Shown here: one piece after another, positions 1 to 7,787 of the stretch | Layout: the number at the start of each line of letters is the position of its first letter | Position numbering within the stretch: the first letter of the stretch is position 1 | Source of the DNA: Bacteroidota bacterium | Lineage (GTDB): Bacteria; Bacteroidota; Bacteroidia; Bacteroidales; Paludibacteraceae | Reading direction: 5' to 3' | Assembly: GCA_017860335.1 (NCBI GenBank) | Contig: JAFNAU010000006.1 | Location: 1-22,824 of the forward strand | DNA: 22,824 nucleotides | Program-made: the position numbers and the translations under genes | The notes under the pieces: model-generated | Databases searched by the model: none | What the model was told of the DNA's origin: nothing | The model's input: the letters and a program-made list of their open reading frames with translations, nothing else

Positions 1-152
1 TTATAGTACTCAGCGGCATTTTCATGATTTCCCTTTTCTACAAATTCAATCATAATGTCAGTAGCTGCTTTTATCACATCTACCATTGCTTTCAATAGCG
101 GAAAGAACTTAGGTTCTTTTGGCGTAAATTTACTAAAAAATGAATTCACCAT
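1..152 (-). CDS. DUF47/PhoU-like phosphate transport regulator, N-terminal part
   Basis: The first 50 codons are seen, starting at the ATG at 152-150; the gene runs off the left edge. The peptide begins MVNSFFSKFTPKEPKFFPLL, then a helical stretch with acidic residues (DVIKAATDIMIEFVEKGNHE). From family knowledge this resembles the N-terminus of Bacteroidota DUF47 proteins (PhoU-like helical bundles of about 210 residues), usually encoded beside a PiT-type phosphate permease and thought to modulate it. The permease would lie outside the window. A -7-like TAAATTTG lies on the minus strand at 263-256, without a good -33 box. An overlapping plus-strand open frame at 55-288 is a shadow. Identity is moderately sure; function is inferred from the family. 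Confidence 0.72.
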   Translation of the reverse strand, partial: MVNSFFSKFTPKEPKFFPLLKAMVDVIKAATDIMIEFVEKGNHENAAEYY

Positions 153-482
153 TGTTTCTTATATTAGTTGTTATTTATTAATAAATTATATTTCAATCAA
201 ATACATCATTTATCACCCAAAATATATGGGTATGAATATTATCTTAAATTTTTTACAAATTTACAAAAAACGTTTCAATGAAATATAAAATAAACAAAAA
301 TTTAACAGAAATGTAATATGATTATATATGCCTGTATATCAACATATTAACACGTTGTATCAAAAATGAAATTTTAAATTTCATACACAATTTCGGTTGA
401 GTCAAAACTGAAATAAGTGTGGTTAAACATGTAAAATGTACTTTTAAAATTGTAATAATGTAATAAAAAAACCGGCTAAAAC
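153..482. other. AT-rich divergent intergenic region with two adjacent dyads
   Basis: No credible gene is seen between the DUF47-like gene and the ferredoxin, which are divergently transcribed. Two inverted repeats sit side by side. One is ATGAAATT-tta-AATTTCAT (366-384), an 8-bp perfect arm with a 3-nt spacer. The other is ATTTCGGTT-7 nt-AACTGAAAT (390-414), a 9-bp arm with one G-T wobble. They could be protein-binding dyads or transcript hairpins; neither has a T-run, so they are poor terminators. Confidence 0.4.
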
Positions 483-513
483 TTTTTTAGGTATGGAATT
501 TGTTTTACATTTG
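483..513 (+). promoter_or_regulatory. Predicted promoter of the ferredoxin gene
   Basis: TACATTTG at 506-513 fits the Bacteroidota -7 element TAnnTTTG. It is preceded at exactly 19 nt by TTTT (483-486), three of four matches to the -33 TTTG. This would give a leader of roughly 30 nt before the ATG at 551. Consensus match only. Confidence 0.5.
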
Positions 514-550
514 CAGAACTAATTAGTACTAACAAAAATTTAATTTAAAA

Positions 551-718
551 ATGGCTTACGTAATTACAGAAGATTGTATTGCTTGTGGCACTTGCATCAG
601 CGAATGTCCTGTAGAAGCAATTTCAGAAGGTGATATCTATGTTATCAATCCTGATATATGCACAGACTGCGGCACTTGTGCTGACGTTTGTCCTTCTGAA
701 GCAATTCATCCAGCGTAA
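551..718 (+). CDS. 2[4Fe-4S] ferredoxin
   Basis: A 55-residue soluble electron carrier. It has two clusters of the CxxCxxCxxxCP type: CIACGTCISECP at about residues 9-20 and CTDCGTCADVCP at about 37-48. Each is followed by an EAI segment, the pattern of bacterial clostridial-type ferredoxins that carry two low-potential [4Fe-4S] clusters. The length is normal for the family. The ATG at 551 follows an A-rich stretch, usual for Bacteroidota, which seldom use a strong Shine-Dalgarno. The gene is monocistronic, with a promoter-like element 38 nt upstream and a terminator hairpin 25 nt downstream. Its redox partner cannot be told from context; pyruvate:ferredoxin oxidoreductase or hydrogenase are usual partners in anaerobes. 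Confidence 0.95.
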   Translation: MAYVITEDCIACGTCISECPVEAISEGDIYVINPDICTDCGTCADVCPSEAIHPA

Positions 719-742
719 CACAATACGCTAATCAAAAAACAA

Positions 743-774
743 AATCCTATTCGTGAAAACGGATAGGATTTTTT
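743..774. terminator. Bidirectional rho-independent terminator (ferredoxin / wecB)
   Basis: AATCCTATTCG (743-753) pairs with CGGATAGGATT (760-770), 11 bp with one wobble and a 6-nt loop. On the plus strand it is followed by TTTT; on the minus strand by ATTTTGTTTTTTG. It lies between the convergent ends of the ferredoxin gene and the wecB-like gene and can serve both. Confidence 0.85.
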
Positions 775-775
775 A

Positions 776-1846
776 TTATAACGCTATTATTTCTCTGACA
801 GCAAGTTCGGCAGCTTGTCCCTGTCCATATAGATTCATGGTAAAATCAGATTTACGGAGCTGACTCTCGTTGAATGCTGATACAATTTTGTCTGAATTAC
901 TCCCGGACAGAATATTGAAACCATTCTTCACGAGTTCGACCCACTCGGTCTCTTCCCGCATCGTTACACACTGTTTCCCAAAAAAGAAGGCTTCCTTTTG
1001 TACTCCGCCGCTATCAGTTATTACCATATTGCAACTTTTCAGAAGCATAATCATATCAAAATATCCGACCGGATCAATAATCGTAAATTCCGGAATGATG
1101 TTTTGTTGTTTCAGGATATTGCGGGTGCGCGGATGCAACGGCACTACAACAGCCGTATTTCTGTTAATTTCATTCAATCCATGAATTATTCCCATCAAAT
1201 TTTCTGGATTATCGGTATTTTCCTGACGATGAATGGTGCCCAAAACAAAATTTGAAAGATTTATCTTTTGTAAAATATCTGATTTTTGTTCAGCTTTACG
1301 GGCGTAATATAGTGCTGCATCCTGCATCACATCGCCGTTTTTTACAATCCGGCTGTGAAAATTACTAAATCCTTCGTTTTTCAGATTATCAATAGCTGTG
1401 TCGGTTGGACAAAGTAATAAATCGGATATACGATCAGTAAGAATTCGATTGACTTCTTCAGGCATCTGCATATTGAAAGAGCGCAAACCAGCTTCGACAT
1501 GAATCACCGGGATATGCAACTTGGCTGCTGCCAGTGCCCCGGCGAGTGTTGAGTTGGTATCGCCGTAAACAAGTACTCCATCAGGTTTTTCATTTATCAG
1601 GATTTCTTCTATTCCCCAGAGCATCTTTCCGGTCATTGCGCCATGATTTAGCCCGTGAATATCCAGTTGATAAGCTGGTTTTGGTATCTCCATTTCTTCG
1701 AAGAAAACCTCCGACATATTGGCATCGTAGTGCTGACCGGTATGAATGATCTTTTCATTCACGCCCTGCAAACCAAACTGTCTGCTTAAAGTAGCTGCTT
1801 TGACAAACTGAGGCCGCGCTCCGACAACGGTAATTATATTTTTCAT
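776..1846 (-). CDS. wecB: UDP-N-acetylglucosamine 2-epimerase (non-hydrolysing)
   Basis: Interconverts UDP-GlcNAc and UDP-ManNAc in the cytosol, supplying ManNAc-type sugars for surface polysaccharide. The 356-residue length is typical. Visible family motifs: GARPQFVKAA at the N-terminus, TGQHYD (36-41), GDTNSTLAGALAA (95-107) with the conserved Asp96, HVEAGLRS (116-123) with Glu118, PEEVNR (129-134), HRQEN (206-210) with the catalytic-region His, and TDSGGVQKEA (277-286), the UDP-binding stretch. Its ATG overlaps the stop of the upstream glycosyltransferase (ATGA at 1846-1843), so translation is probably coupled. It is the last gene of the gltX-glycosyltransferase-wecB operon. The fold class is sure; epimerase activity is family inference. 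Confidence 0.95.
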   Translation of the reverse strand: MKNIITVVGARPQFVKAATLSRQFGLQGVNEKIIHTGQHYDANMSEVFFEEMEIPKPAYQLDIHGLNHGAMTGKMLWGIEEILINEKPDGVLVYGDTNSTLAGALAAAKLHIPVIHVEAGLRSFNMQMPEEVNRILTDRISDLLLCPTDTAIDNLKNEGFSNFHSRIVKNGDVMQDAALYYARKAEQKSDILQKINLSNFVLGTIHRQENTDNPENLMGIIHGLNEINRNTAVVVPLHPRTRNILKQQNIIPEFTIIDPVGYFDMIMLLKSCNMVITDSGGVQKEAFFFGKQCVTMREETEWVELVKNGFNILSGSNSDKIVSAFNESQLRKSDFTMNLYGQGQAAELAVREIIAL

Positions 1847-3183
1847 TTATGCATGTCTTCTATGATCCGCACCAACTGACCAGTCAATTCACGGCGGGAG
1901 TATTTTTGTATTGATTTTGGTGACACGGTTAGTTCTCCGTGCTTATAATGTTCGTAATACTCCATTACCATTTTCTTCGTCTGGATTTCATCTTCAAAAT
2001 CTGCAATAGATCCAGCAGAGGTTTCCTTCAATACTTGTGCAGCTTCTCCATCAATAGGACCGATGGCAAGAATAGGTCTTTTTGCGGCAAGATATTCGAA
2101 AAATTTTCCGGTGAGTATTCCTTTCGCGTTGGCAGTATTGTTTATCAATAGCAGCAGCAACTGCGATGCCTGCTGACGGGCAATGGCATCGGAATGTGCC
2201 AGGTAATCAATTTTTAGCAGATTATTTTCGAGTTTATATTTTCGGATATCTTCCAAAACCGAAAAATCAACTTTTCCAACCAGCTGAATTTGCAGATTGG
2301 TTCTGAAGTCTTCGTTCTCGCTGCATATTTCGCCAAGTACTTTCCAGAGAGTTTTGGGATTTCGGGCTGCATTCAGGGTTCCGATATGCGAGATGGTAAA
2401 CAACTGGTCCATCTCAACCTCTACATCGCTGATATCGGCTTCATCGTAACCGTTTGTTATCAGTTCAATCCGTTTCGGTTTCAGGCTGGCATATTCACGA
2501 ACCATTTCACCACCCACCACTATTACACAATCTGCATTTTTTACAACACTTTTTTCGAGATTTCTATGTCTTCTGTCGGCAAGATATGTGAGGTTAAGTT
2601 CTTTGTAAAAATCAATATTTGTCCATGGGTCACGAAAATCGGCAATCCAGGTCAGTTCCGGCAATTGTTTTTTAAGTCCCAGCCCAATCATATGCATCGA
2701 ATGCGGGGGACCGGTGGAAATAATAGTATCAATCTGATTTCTCTGCAAATATTCCTTCAGAAATCTGACCGAAGGTTTTATCCAGAATTTTCGAGGGTCG
2801 GGAATCAGAAAATTTCCACGTATCCAGATCGAAAATTTTTCTTTCCAGCCTGTTTTCTTGCCTTCTGAAATAAATCCGGCGTTGATTTTCTGTCCTTTTT
2901 TTCCGAAAAGATTACGATACACGTTGTATGGTTCCCATATCGGTGTTTTCACAATCTCAATATCGGCAGGTATGTCCTTCCGGAGGGAAAGGTCTTCGGA
3001 AGGAAATTCAGGATTTTCGGGAGTATAAACAACCGGTTCGAGCCCGTAAGAACGAAGATATTTCACAAACTTCACCCAACGCTGTACTCCGGCACCTCCG
3101 CTGGGTATCCAATAATAAGTGATAATGAGTACTTTCTTTCTATTGGATGATTCAGGGTTATGTACAACCTGATTATTATTCAT
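1843..3183 (-). CDS. GT-B fold glycosyltransferase (group 4-like)
   Basis: A 446-residue protein that probably transfers a sugar from a nucleotide-sugar to a cell-surface glycan or lipid carrier. The N-terminal acceptor domain has the Rossmann start KVLIITYYWIPSGGAGVQRW (17-36), a GGxGVQR-type loop common in Bacteroidota group-4 enzymes, then STGPPHS and ADFRDPW motifs. The C-terminal donor domain carries SHIGTL, then NAKGILTGKFFEYLAAKRPI, with the Glu of the E-x7-E-like region and a GPIDGEAAQVL loop. No signal peptide is seen. The start overlaps the last 8 nt of gltX and the stop overlaps wecB by 4 nt, so the three genes are co-transcribed. Substrate and acceptor cannot be read from sequence; the wecB neighbour hints at amino-sugar polysaccharide. 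Confidence 0.85.
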   Translation of the reverse strand: MNNNQVVHNPESSNRKKVLIITYYWIPSGGAGVQRWVKFVKYLRSYGLEPVVYTPENPEFPSEDLSLRKDIPADIEIVKTPIWEPYNVYRNLFGKKGQKINAGFISEGKKTGWKEKFSIWIRGNFLIPDPRKFWIKPSVRFLKEYLQRNQIDTIISTGPPHSMHMIGLGLKKQLPELTWIADFRDPWTNIDFYKELNLTYLADRRHRNLEKSVVKNADCVIVVGGEMVREYASLKPKRIELITNGYDEADISDVEVEMDQLFTISHIGTLNAARNPKTLWKVLGEICSENEDFRTNLQIQLVGKVDFSVLEDIRKYKLENNLLKIDYLAHSDAIARQQASQLLLLLINNTANAKGILTGKFFEYLAAKRPILAIGPIDGEAAQVLKETSAGSIADFEDEIQTKKMVMEYYEHYKHGELTVSPKSIQKYSRRELTGQLVRIIEDMHK

Positions 3184-4596
3184 CTTCCGTTTTGCTCAAG
3201 AAACTGATGGCACGGTTAATCCGTTCGATAGTTTCGTCTTTTCCTATTATTTCGGTAATATCGAACATGTGCGGTCCGATCGCTGCACCCACTATCGCTA
3301 CACGGAACGCGTTCAGGACAGCTCCCATTCCATAGCCTTTTTCCTCAATCCACTTGCAAATGACGGCTTCCTGATTTGCCGATGCAAAATCATCGATTGT
3401 TTTTATCACTTCAATAAGTTCCGTCATGCGTTCTGGTGTATCTTGTTTCCAGCGTTTTTTTACCGATTTTTCGTCGTATTCGGTTGGAGCCTGGAAGAAA
3501 TAATAGCTCTGATCCCACAAATCGGTTACAAAATTGACGCGTTCTTTAATTAGTCCGACTATTCTACTCACCTTTTCGGAATCTTCAATAATATCCTTTT
3601 CGACAAGAATATGCTGATAGATATCTGCAAGTTCTTCATTCGGTTTCATTTGAAGGTACTTATGATTGAACCATTTACCTTTTTCGTAATCAAATTTTGC
3701 ACCGCTTTTGCTCACCCGCTGCAGCGAAAACTGTTCGATAAGCTCCTCCATGGTGAATAATTCCTTTTCTGTGCCGGGATTCCAGCCGAGTAATGCCAGA
3801 AAATTGACCACTGCTTCGGGAAAATAGCCTGCTTCACGATATCCTGAAGATACAGTTTCGGTTTTTGGGTCTTCCCAATCAAGCGGAAATACGGGAAATC
3901 CCAGCCTGTCGCCATCCCGTTTACTGAGTTTTCCATTTCCGTCCGGTTTGAGTAATAAGGGTAAATGCGCAAACTGCGGCATGGTATCTTCCCAGCCCAA
4001 TGCGCGGTAAAGCAGCACATGAAGCGGCGCTGAAGGCAACCATTCTTCTCCGCGGATTACGTGTGAAATTTGCATCAGATAATCGTCAACAACATTTGCC
4101 AGATGATATGTCGGCAGTTCGTCAACTGATTTGTAGAGTACTTTATCGTCTCTACTTCTTCCTTTGTGAGCGTGAGCGAATTTTGCATGAATCCACGTGT
4201 GGTGGCATCGTACTGAAAATTAGCAATTTTACCACGTTGAAAGTCTAGTTCCTGGGGGGTATCGAATGCCAGATAAGCTTTTCCTTCGGTCAATAATTGC
4301 TCTACATATTTTTTATAAATTTCTTTTCTTTCGCTCTGGCGGTAAGGAGCGTGTTTACCGGCAGTCTGTGCGCCGATTCCTTCATCGATGGAAATGCCAA
4401 GCCACTGTAGTGCTTCTACAATATATTCTTCAGCTCCAGGCACAAAACGGGCGGAGTCTGTATCCTCAATACGCAGAAGCATATCGCCATTGAAATGACG
4501 TGCAAATAAATAATTGTACAATGCGGTACGTACACCACCAATGTGCAAAGGACCGGTAGGACTTGGTGCAAAACGAACTCTGATTTTTTTATCCAT
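3176..4596 (-). pseudogene. gltX: Glutamyl-tRNA synthetase, disrupted by internal deletion and frameshift
   Basis: Class I synthetase charging tRNA-Glu. The 5' part (from the ATG at 4596) has the HIGH-type motif PSPTGPLHIGG and runs in frame to about residue 149 (EEVE). The frame then goes to nonsense and stops near 4076. The proper frame resumes at 4150 as DDKVLYKSVDELPTYHLANV and continues through VIRGEEWLPSAP and the KMSKS-type KLSKRDGD to a stop at 3176. Spliced length is about 473 residues, against about 500 in Bacteroidales. The conserved segment with VVR and DLIRG between the two frames is absent, so roughly 35-40 codons are lost with a non-triplet length. It is either a real pseudogene or an assembly error. 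The promoter and downstream operon genes are intact. Confidence 0.88.
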
Positions 4597-4619
4597 TTTA
4601 TAAATTAATGATGAAGATA

Positions 4620-4650
4620 CAAAATTACAGAAAAGTTTATGAAATTCAAA
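4620..4650 (-). promoter_or_regulatory. Consensus promoter of the gltX operon
   Basis: On the minus strand TTTG (4650-4647) is followed after exactly 19 nt by TAATTTTG (4627-4620), a full match to TTTG-N19-TAnnTTTG. The start codon at 4596 is about 24 nt downstream, so the leader is very short. Confidence 0.75.
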
Positions 4651-4712
4651 AGTTTGACAAATTCAAATATCTCTAACGGTTCAAAGGTTTACGTTTCATA
4701 TTGAAATACAAC

Positions 4713-4744
4713 AAAAAACCTCCCGGAATTTCGAGAGGTTTTTT
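4713..4744 (-). terminator. Terminator of the rplM-rpsI-rpsB-tsf operon
   Basis: A hairpin with AACCTC/GAGGTT arms (4717-4722, 4735-4740), extended inward past one mismatch by a CG/CG pair, lies about 30 nt after the tsf stop. On the minus strand it is followed by TTTTTTGTTG. It is symmetrical, but only the minus-strand gene ends here. Confidence 0.8.
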
Positions 4745-4770
4745 GTTGCTTTATAATAATCCTTAAGAGA

Positions 4771-5775
4771 TTATTCCTGATTTAATGTTACTCGTTTAAA
4801 AGCGATACAGGTTAAATGTTTTTTTGCAAGTAGTTCTTTTACAGTAACTTTTCCGGCTTCATCGCCACCACCTTCGTACTTTTGTTCTACAAGGGTATAT
4901 TCTTTGAAAAATTTTGCCATACGTCCCGCTGCAATATTGTTTACTTTCTGTTCGGGTAGAGTCGCTGATTTTTCTGCAAAGACTGTTGTCTTAATTTCGC
5001 GGGCTTTTGCCGCATCTTCTGCGGTGATCCAGCCTTTTGCCATATTCGATTCAATATGGTCTTCGCTATCAACGTGGGCGGGGTTGATACCTGCTTTTTT
5101 CAGTGCGACTTCAACTTCCTTTGAAACAAGTTCGATTTTGGTTTTTTCGATAGCCACTGCCAGCTCGCTGTCTTTAACACTTTGAGGTACAGCAGTTTCA
5201 TCAATAGCCACAGGCGACATTGCCGCAATGTGCATTGCTACGCCATGTATGGTTTCGTATTCTGCTTCATTTTCAGCAAAGGCAACGATAGTCGCCAATT
5301 TGTTTCCCGGATGAATGTAAGATGTTACCGTGCCACCTTTTACAAATTCATAATAATCGACTTCAATTTTTTCACCTGTAACTCCCGAGCGTTCGGTTAC
5401 AAGATCAGCAATTGTACGTCCGTCATTTGCAATAGTTAAGGCTTTAAGTGCATCTAAACTTTCTGGTTTTTCTGCTAATGCTTTATCGAGTATTGATTGT
5501 GTTAATGCTATAAAATCAGCATTTTTTGCAACAAAATCTGTTTCACACTTCAATGCCAATACAGCTGCAAAACCATCTTTTGTTGCTGCAAGTACGCAAC
5601 CTTCCGATGCTTCGCGTTCGCTACGTTTTGCAGCAATCGCTTTTCCTTTTTTACGTATAATTTCTATTGCTTTTTCAAAATCGTTTTCAGCTTCGATGAG
5701 TGCATTTTTACAGTCCATCATACCGGCACCTGTCATGGTACGCAATTTTGAAATTTCTGCCATTGTTACTGCCAT
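4771..5775 (-). CDS. tsf: Translation elongation factor Ts
   Basis: Guanine nucleotide exchange factor that recycles EF-Tu from GDP to GTP form in the cytosol. The 334-residue length is usual for Bacteroidota. The N-terminal UBA-like domain has ISKLRTMTGAGMMDCKNAL (about residues 8-26), followed by the family signature TDFVAKNADF and the dimerisation-domain motif SYIHPGNKLATIV. The C-terminus ends FKRVTLNQE. The start at 5775 (MAVTMAEISKLR) is preferred to the internal Met because this N-terminus is typical in the phylum. It is the last gene of the ribosomal operon; no promoter consensus is seen in the 138-nt gap upstream, so it is probably co-transcribed with rpsB. Confidence 0.97.
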   Translation of the reverse strand: MAVTMAEISKLRTMTGAGMMDCKNALIEAENDFEKAIEIIRKKGKAIAAKRSEREASEGCVLAATKDGFAAVLALKCETDFVAKNADFIALTQSILDKALAEKPESLDALKALTIANDGRTIADLVTERSGVTGEKIEVDYYEFVKGGTVTSYIHPGNKLATIVAFAENEAEYETIHGVAMHIAAMSPVAIDETAVPQSVKDSELAVAIEKTKIELVSKEVEVALKKAGINPAHVDSEDHIESNMAKGWITAEDAAKAREIKTTVFAEKSATLPEQKVNNIAAGRMAKFFKEYTLVEQKYEGGGDEAGKVTVKELLAKKHLTCIAFKRVTLNQE

Positions 5776-5803
5776 AATATCTTTATTTTTTTAATGTTGT
5801 AAA

Positions 5804-5910
5804 ATTTACTATTTGACAATTTACCATTTACTATTTGATGAGAGATACGAAAAATCATCGCATATCCGCAAATTCGTAAATGGTAAATAGTAAATGAAAA
5901 ATCGTAAATA
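5804..5910. repeat. Heptad-word repeats (ATTTACN) between rpsB and tsf
   Basis: The gap is built from 7-nt words: TTTACTA, TTTACCA, TTTACTA on the left (5804-5840) and their complements GTAAATG, GTAAATA, GTAAATG, GTAAATA on the right (5876-5910). The two arms are inverted. ATTTACTATTT at 5826-5836 is an exact 11-bp complement of 5885-5895, and ATTTACCATTT at 5819-5829 of 5878-5888. The word order is swapped between arms, so only one pairing can form at a time. Confidence 0.7.
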
Positions 5911-5913
5911 ATT

Positions 5914-6747
5914 TTATTCTTCTTCCTTAACGAATTTCTTAACAACGTTAGCTTTCAGAGCATCGTCATCTTCTTTCTGAGTTCTCGGTCTTTTCGAAAC
6001 ACGTGATTTCTTTTCCTTAACTTCAGGAGCTTCGGCTGCTTCAGCATCAATCTTTTCAATCTTACGTTCTTCGAGACCTTCCTGAATAGCTGCGCACATA
6101 GCGTTGAGGATTACTTCAACTGACTTTGTAGCATCATCATTAGCCGGAATTACGAAATCGATATTATTTGGATTGGAGTTGGTATCAACAATACCGAAAA
6201 CAGGAATACCCAGACGTTGTGCTTCTAACACTGCGATATGTTCTTTCATTACATCGACAACGAAAAGCGCAGAAGGCAGACGGGTAAGGTCGGCAATAGA
6301 ACCAAGGTTCTTTTCAAGTTTTTCGCGCTGACGTGTAATCTGAAGTTTTTCGCGTTTGGAGATATTATCAAAAGTACCATCGGTTGACATTTTATCAATG
6401 GTAGTCATTTTTTTGACAGCTTTACGGATTGTAGGGAAGTTGGTCAACATACCACCAGCCCAGCGTTCTGTAATATAAGGCATTCCAACTGATGTTGCTT
6501 TATCGGCAACCACATCTTTAGCTTGCTTTTTGGTAGCAACAAATAGAATTTTACGGCCCGATTTTGCTATTTGTTTCATAGCAGCGGCAGCTTCATCTAT
6601 TTTTACTACGGTTTTGTGCAAGTCAATGATATGAATATCATTACGTTCCATAAAGATGTATGGAGCCATTGCAGGGTTCCATTTGCGTTTCAGGTGGCCA
6701 AAGTGACAACCGGCTTCTAATAATTCTTCGAAATTTGTTCTTGACAT
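5914..6747 (-). CDS. rpsB: 30S ribosomal protein S2
   Basis: Structural protein of the small subunit. The 277 residues include the S2 signature near the N-terminus (LLEAGCHFGHLKRKWNPAMA), the central GRKILFVATKKQAK and ERWAGGMLTNFPTIRKA segments, and the RLPSALFVVDVMKEH and GIPVFGIVDTNSNP motifs near residues 175-215. A charged tail of about 45 residues (KKSRVSKRPRTQKEDDD and beyond) extends past the globular domain, as often in Bacteroidota. It lies between rpsI and tsf in the classic order. Start chosen at the family's normal N-terminus. Confidence 0.98.
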   Translation of the reverse strand: MSRTNFEELLEAGCHFGHLKRKWNPAMAPYIFMERNDIHIIDLHKTVVKIDEAAAAMKQIAKSGRKILFVATKKQAKDVVADKATSVGMPYITERWAGGMLTNFPTIRKAVKKMTTIDKMSTDGTFDNISKREKLQITRQREKLEKNLGSIADLTRLPSALFVVDVMKEHIAVLEAQRLGIPVFGIVDTNSNPNNIDFVIPANDDATKSVEVILNAMCAAIQEGLEERKIEKIDAEAAEAPEVKEKKSRVSKRPRTQKEDDDALKANVVKKFVKEEE

Positions 6748-6800
6748 TTTTTGTTTTTTTATTTTGTTTACTTTCTTTTAAAAATCAATCGTTGAGTAGC

Positions 6801-6904
6801 CTTTCAGCTTTCAGCCGTCAGCTTACAGCTTTCAGCCATTCAGAGTCTCCCCGATTTAGATACTAAACTATTATTAGCTGACAGCCATTAGCTGACAGCT
6901 TTCA
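6801..6904. repeat. Heptad-word repeats (AGCTTTC/AGCTGAC family) between rpsI and rpsB
   Basis: Two blocks flank a short unique spacer. Block 1 (6801-6843) reads as 7-nt units TTCAGCT, TTCAGCC, GTCAGCT, TACAGCT, TTCAGCC. Block 2 (6876-6904) reads GCTGACA, GCCATTA, GCTGACA, GCTTTCA. Each unit keeps CAGC or AGCT-like cores with a variable half. The block follows the rpsI stop by only a few bases. No gene is seen here. Confidence 0.7.
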
Positions 6905-6910
6905 AAAATA

Positions 6911-7297
6911 TTAACGTTTTGAGAATTGGAATCTCTTGCGTGCTTTTGGACGTCCCGGTTTTTTACGTTCCACTTCGCGTGGGTCGCGGGTAATAAATCC
7001 TTCTACTTTGAGAGATTTTTTACATTCCGGATCAATTTTCACCAATGCACGTGCAATAGCCAGACGTAATGCTTCAGCCTGACCTTTGTAGCCACCACCG
7101 TCCAGATTGACTTTAATATCATATTTTTCTGCAACACCTAATTTATTCAGCGGTTGTTTTACAACATATTGCAGTATTGGTGATGGAAAATAAACGGCAA
7201 GATCTCTTTTATTGATAGTAATTTGTCCTTTTCCTTCACTTACGAAAACGCGGGCAATAGCTGCTTTTCTTCTTCCTAATGCATTTATTACTTCCAT
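6911..7297 (-). CDS. rpsI: 30S ribosomal protein S9
   Basis: Small-subunit protein whose C-terminal tail reaches the P-site tRNA. At 128 residues it is full length. It has the family start ALGRRKAAIARVFV, the central GGGYKGQAEALRLAIARAL motif (about 67-85), and the characteristic basic tail ending KARKRFQFSKR. It starts 5 nt after the rplM stop, so it is surely in the same operon and probably coupled in translation. Confidence 0.98.
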   Translation of the reverse strand: MEVINALGRRKAAIARVFVSEGKGQITINKRDLAVYFPSPILQYVVKQPLNKLGVAEKYDIKVNLDGGGYKGQAEALRLAIARALVKIDPECKKSLKVEGFITRDPREVERKKPGRPKARKRFQFSKR

Positions 7298-7302
7298 ATC
7301 GG

Positions 7303-7758
7303 TTATTTAAGTGAGTTTAAATCAATTTGTTTCGGTTTCTGAGCTTGCATATTATGTTCTGCACCTGCAAACACATATAGATTGTTGATAATTTTATCAC
7401 CAAGACGGTTTTTTGGCAACATACCTCTTACCACTTTTCTTATCAGACGATCCGGGTCTTTAGCCATCAAATCTGAAGGAGTGTATTCTCTTTGTCCTCC
7501 GGGAAATCCGGTATGACGAAGGTAAATTCTGTCAGTCCATTTGTTACCGGTTAATTTAACTTTTTCGGCATTGATTATGATTACATTGTCTCCGCAATCA
7601 ACGTGAGGAGTAAAACTTGGTTTGTATTTACCGCGCAAAAGTTTTGCAACTTTCGAACCCATACGTCCCAACACCATATCAGTAGCATCAACTACTACCC
7701 ATTCTTTCTGCACGGTGGCTTTGTTGGCAGAAATGGTTTTATAACTTAACGTATCCAC
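7303..7758 (-). CDS. rplM: 50S ribosomal protein L13
   Basis: Large-subunit protein. The 151 residues carry VVDATDMVLGRMGSKVAKLL (22-41), HVDCGDNVIIINAEKV, TGNKWTDRIYLRHTGFPGG and the GMLPKNRLGDK region. The first codon consistent with the family N-terminus is GTG at 7758-7756; no ATG gives a better start. It heads the rplM-rpsI-rpsB-tsf operon. In E. coli, L13 represses translation of its own rplM-rpsI mRNA (established knowledge), and here a folded leader sits directly upstream, suggesting a comparable feedback loop (inference). Confidence 0.97.
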   Translation of the reverse strand: MDTLSYKTISANKATVQKEWVVVDATDMVLGRMGSKVAKLLRGKYKPSFTPHVDCGDNVIIINAEKVKLTGNKWTDRIYLRHTGFPGGQREYTPSDLMAKDPDRLIRKVVRGMLPKNRLGDKIINNLYVFAGAEHNMQAQKPKQIDLNSLK

Positions 7759-7787
7759 TTTTATAAATTGTTTTATAATTAATATTC

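Noticed and set aside
2290..2868. Long plus-strand open frame of 192 codons inside the glycosyltransferase gene
   Set aside because: Antisense to a gene with clear motifs; its own protein has no recognisable domain and no upstream signal.
4075..4596. gltX as a programmed ribosomal frameshift
   Set aside because: A frameshift alone cannot restore the missing VVR/DLIRG segment, and no slippery heptamer or stimulatory structure is evident at the junction.
5804..6904. Heptad repeats as a CRISPR array
   Set aside because: Units are 7 nt with no unique spacers of 25-40 nt and no cas genes nearby.
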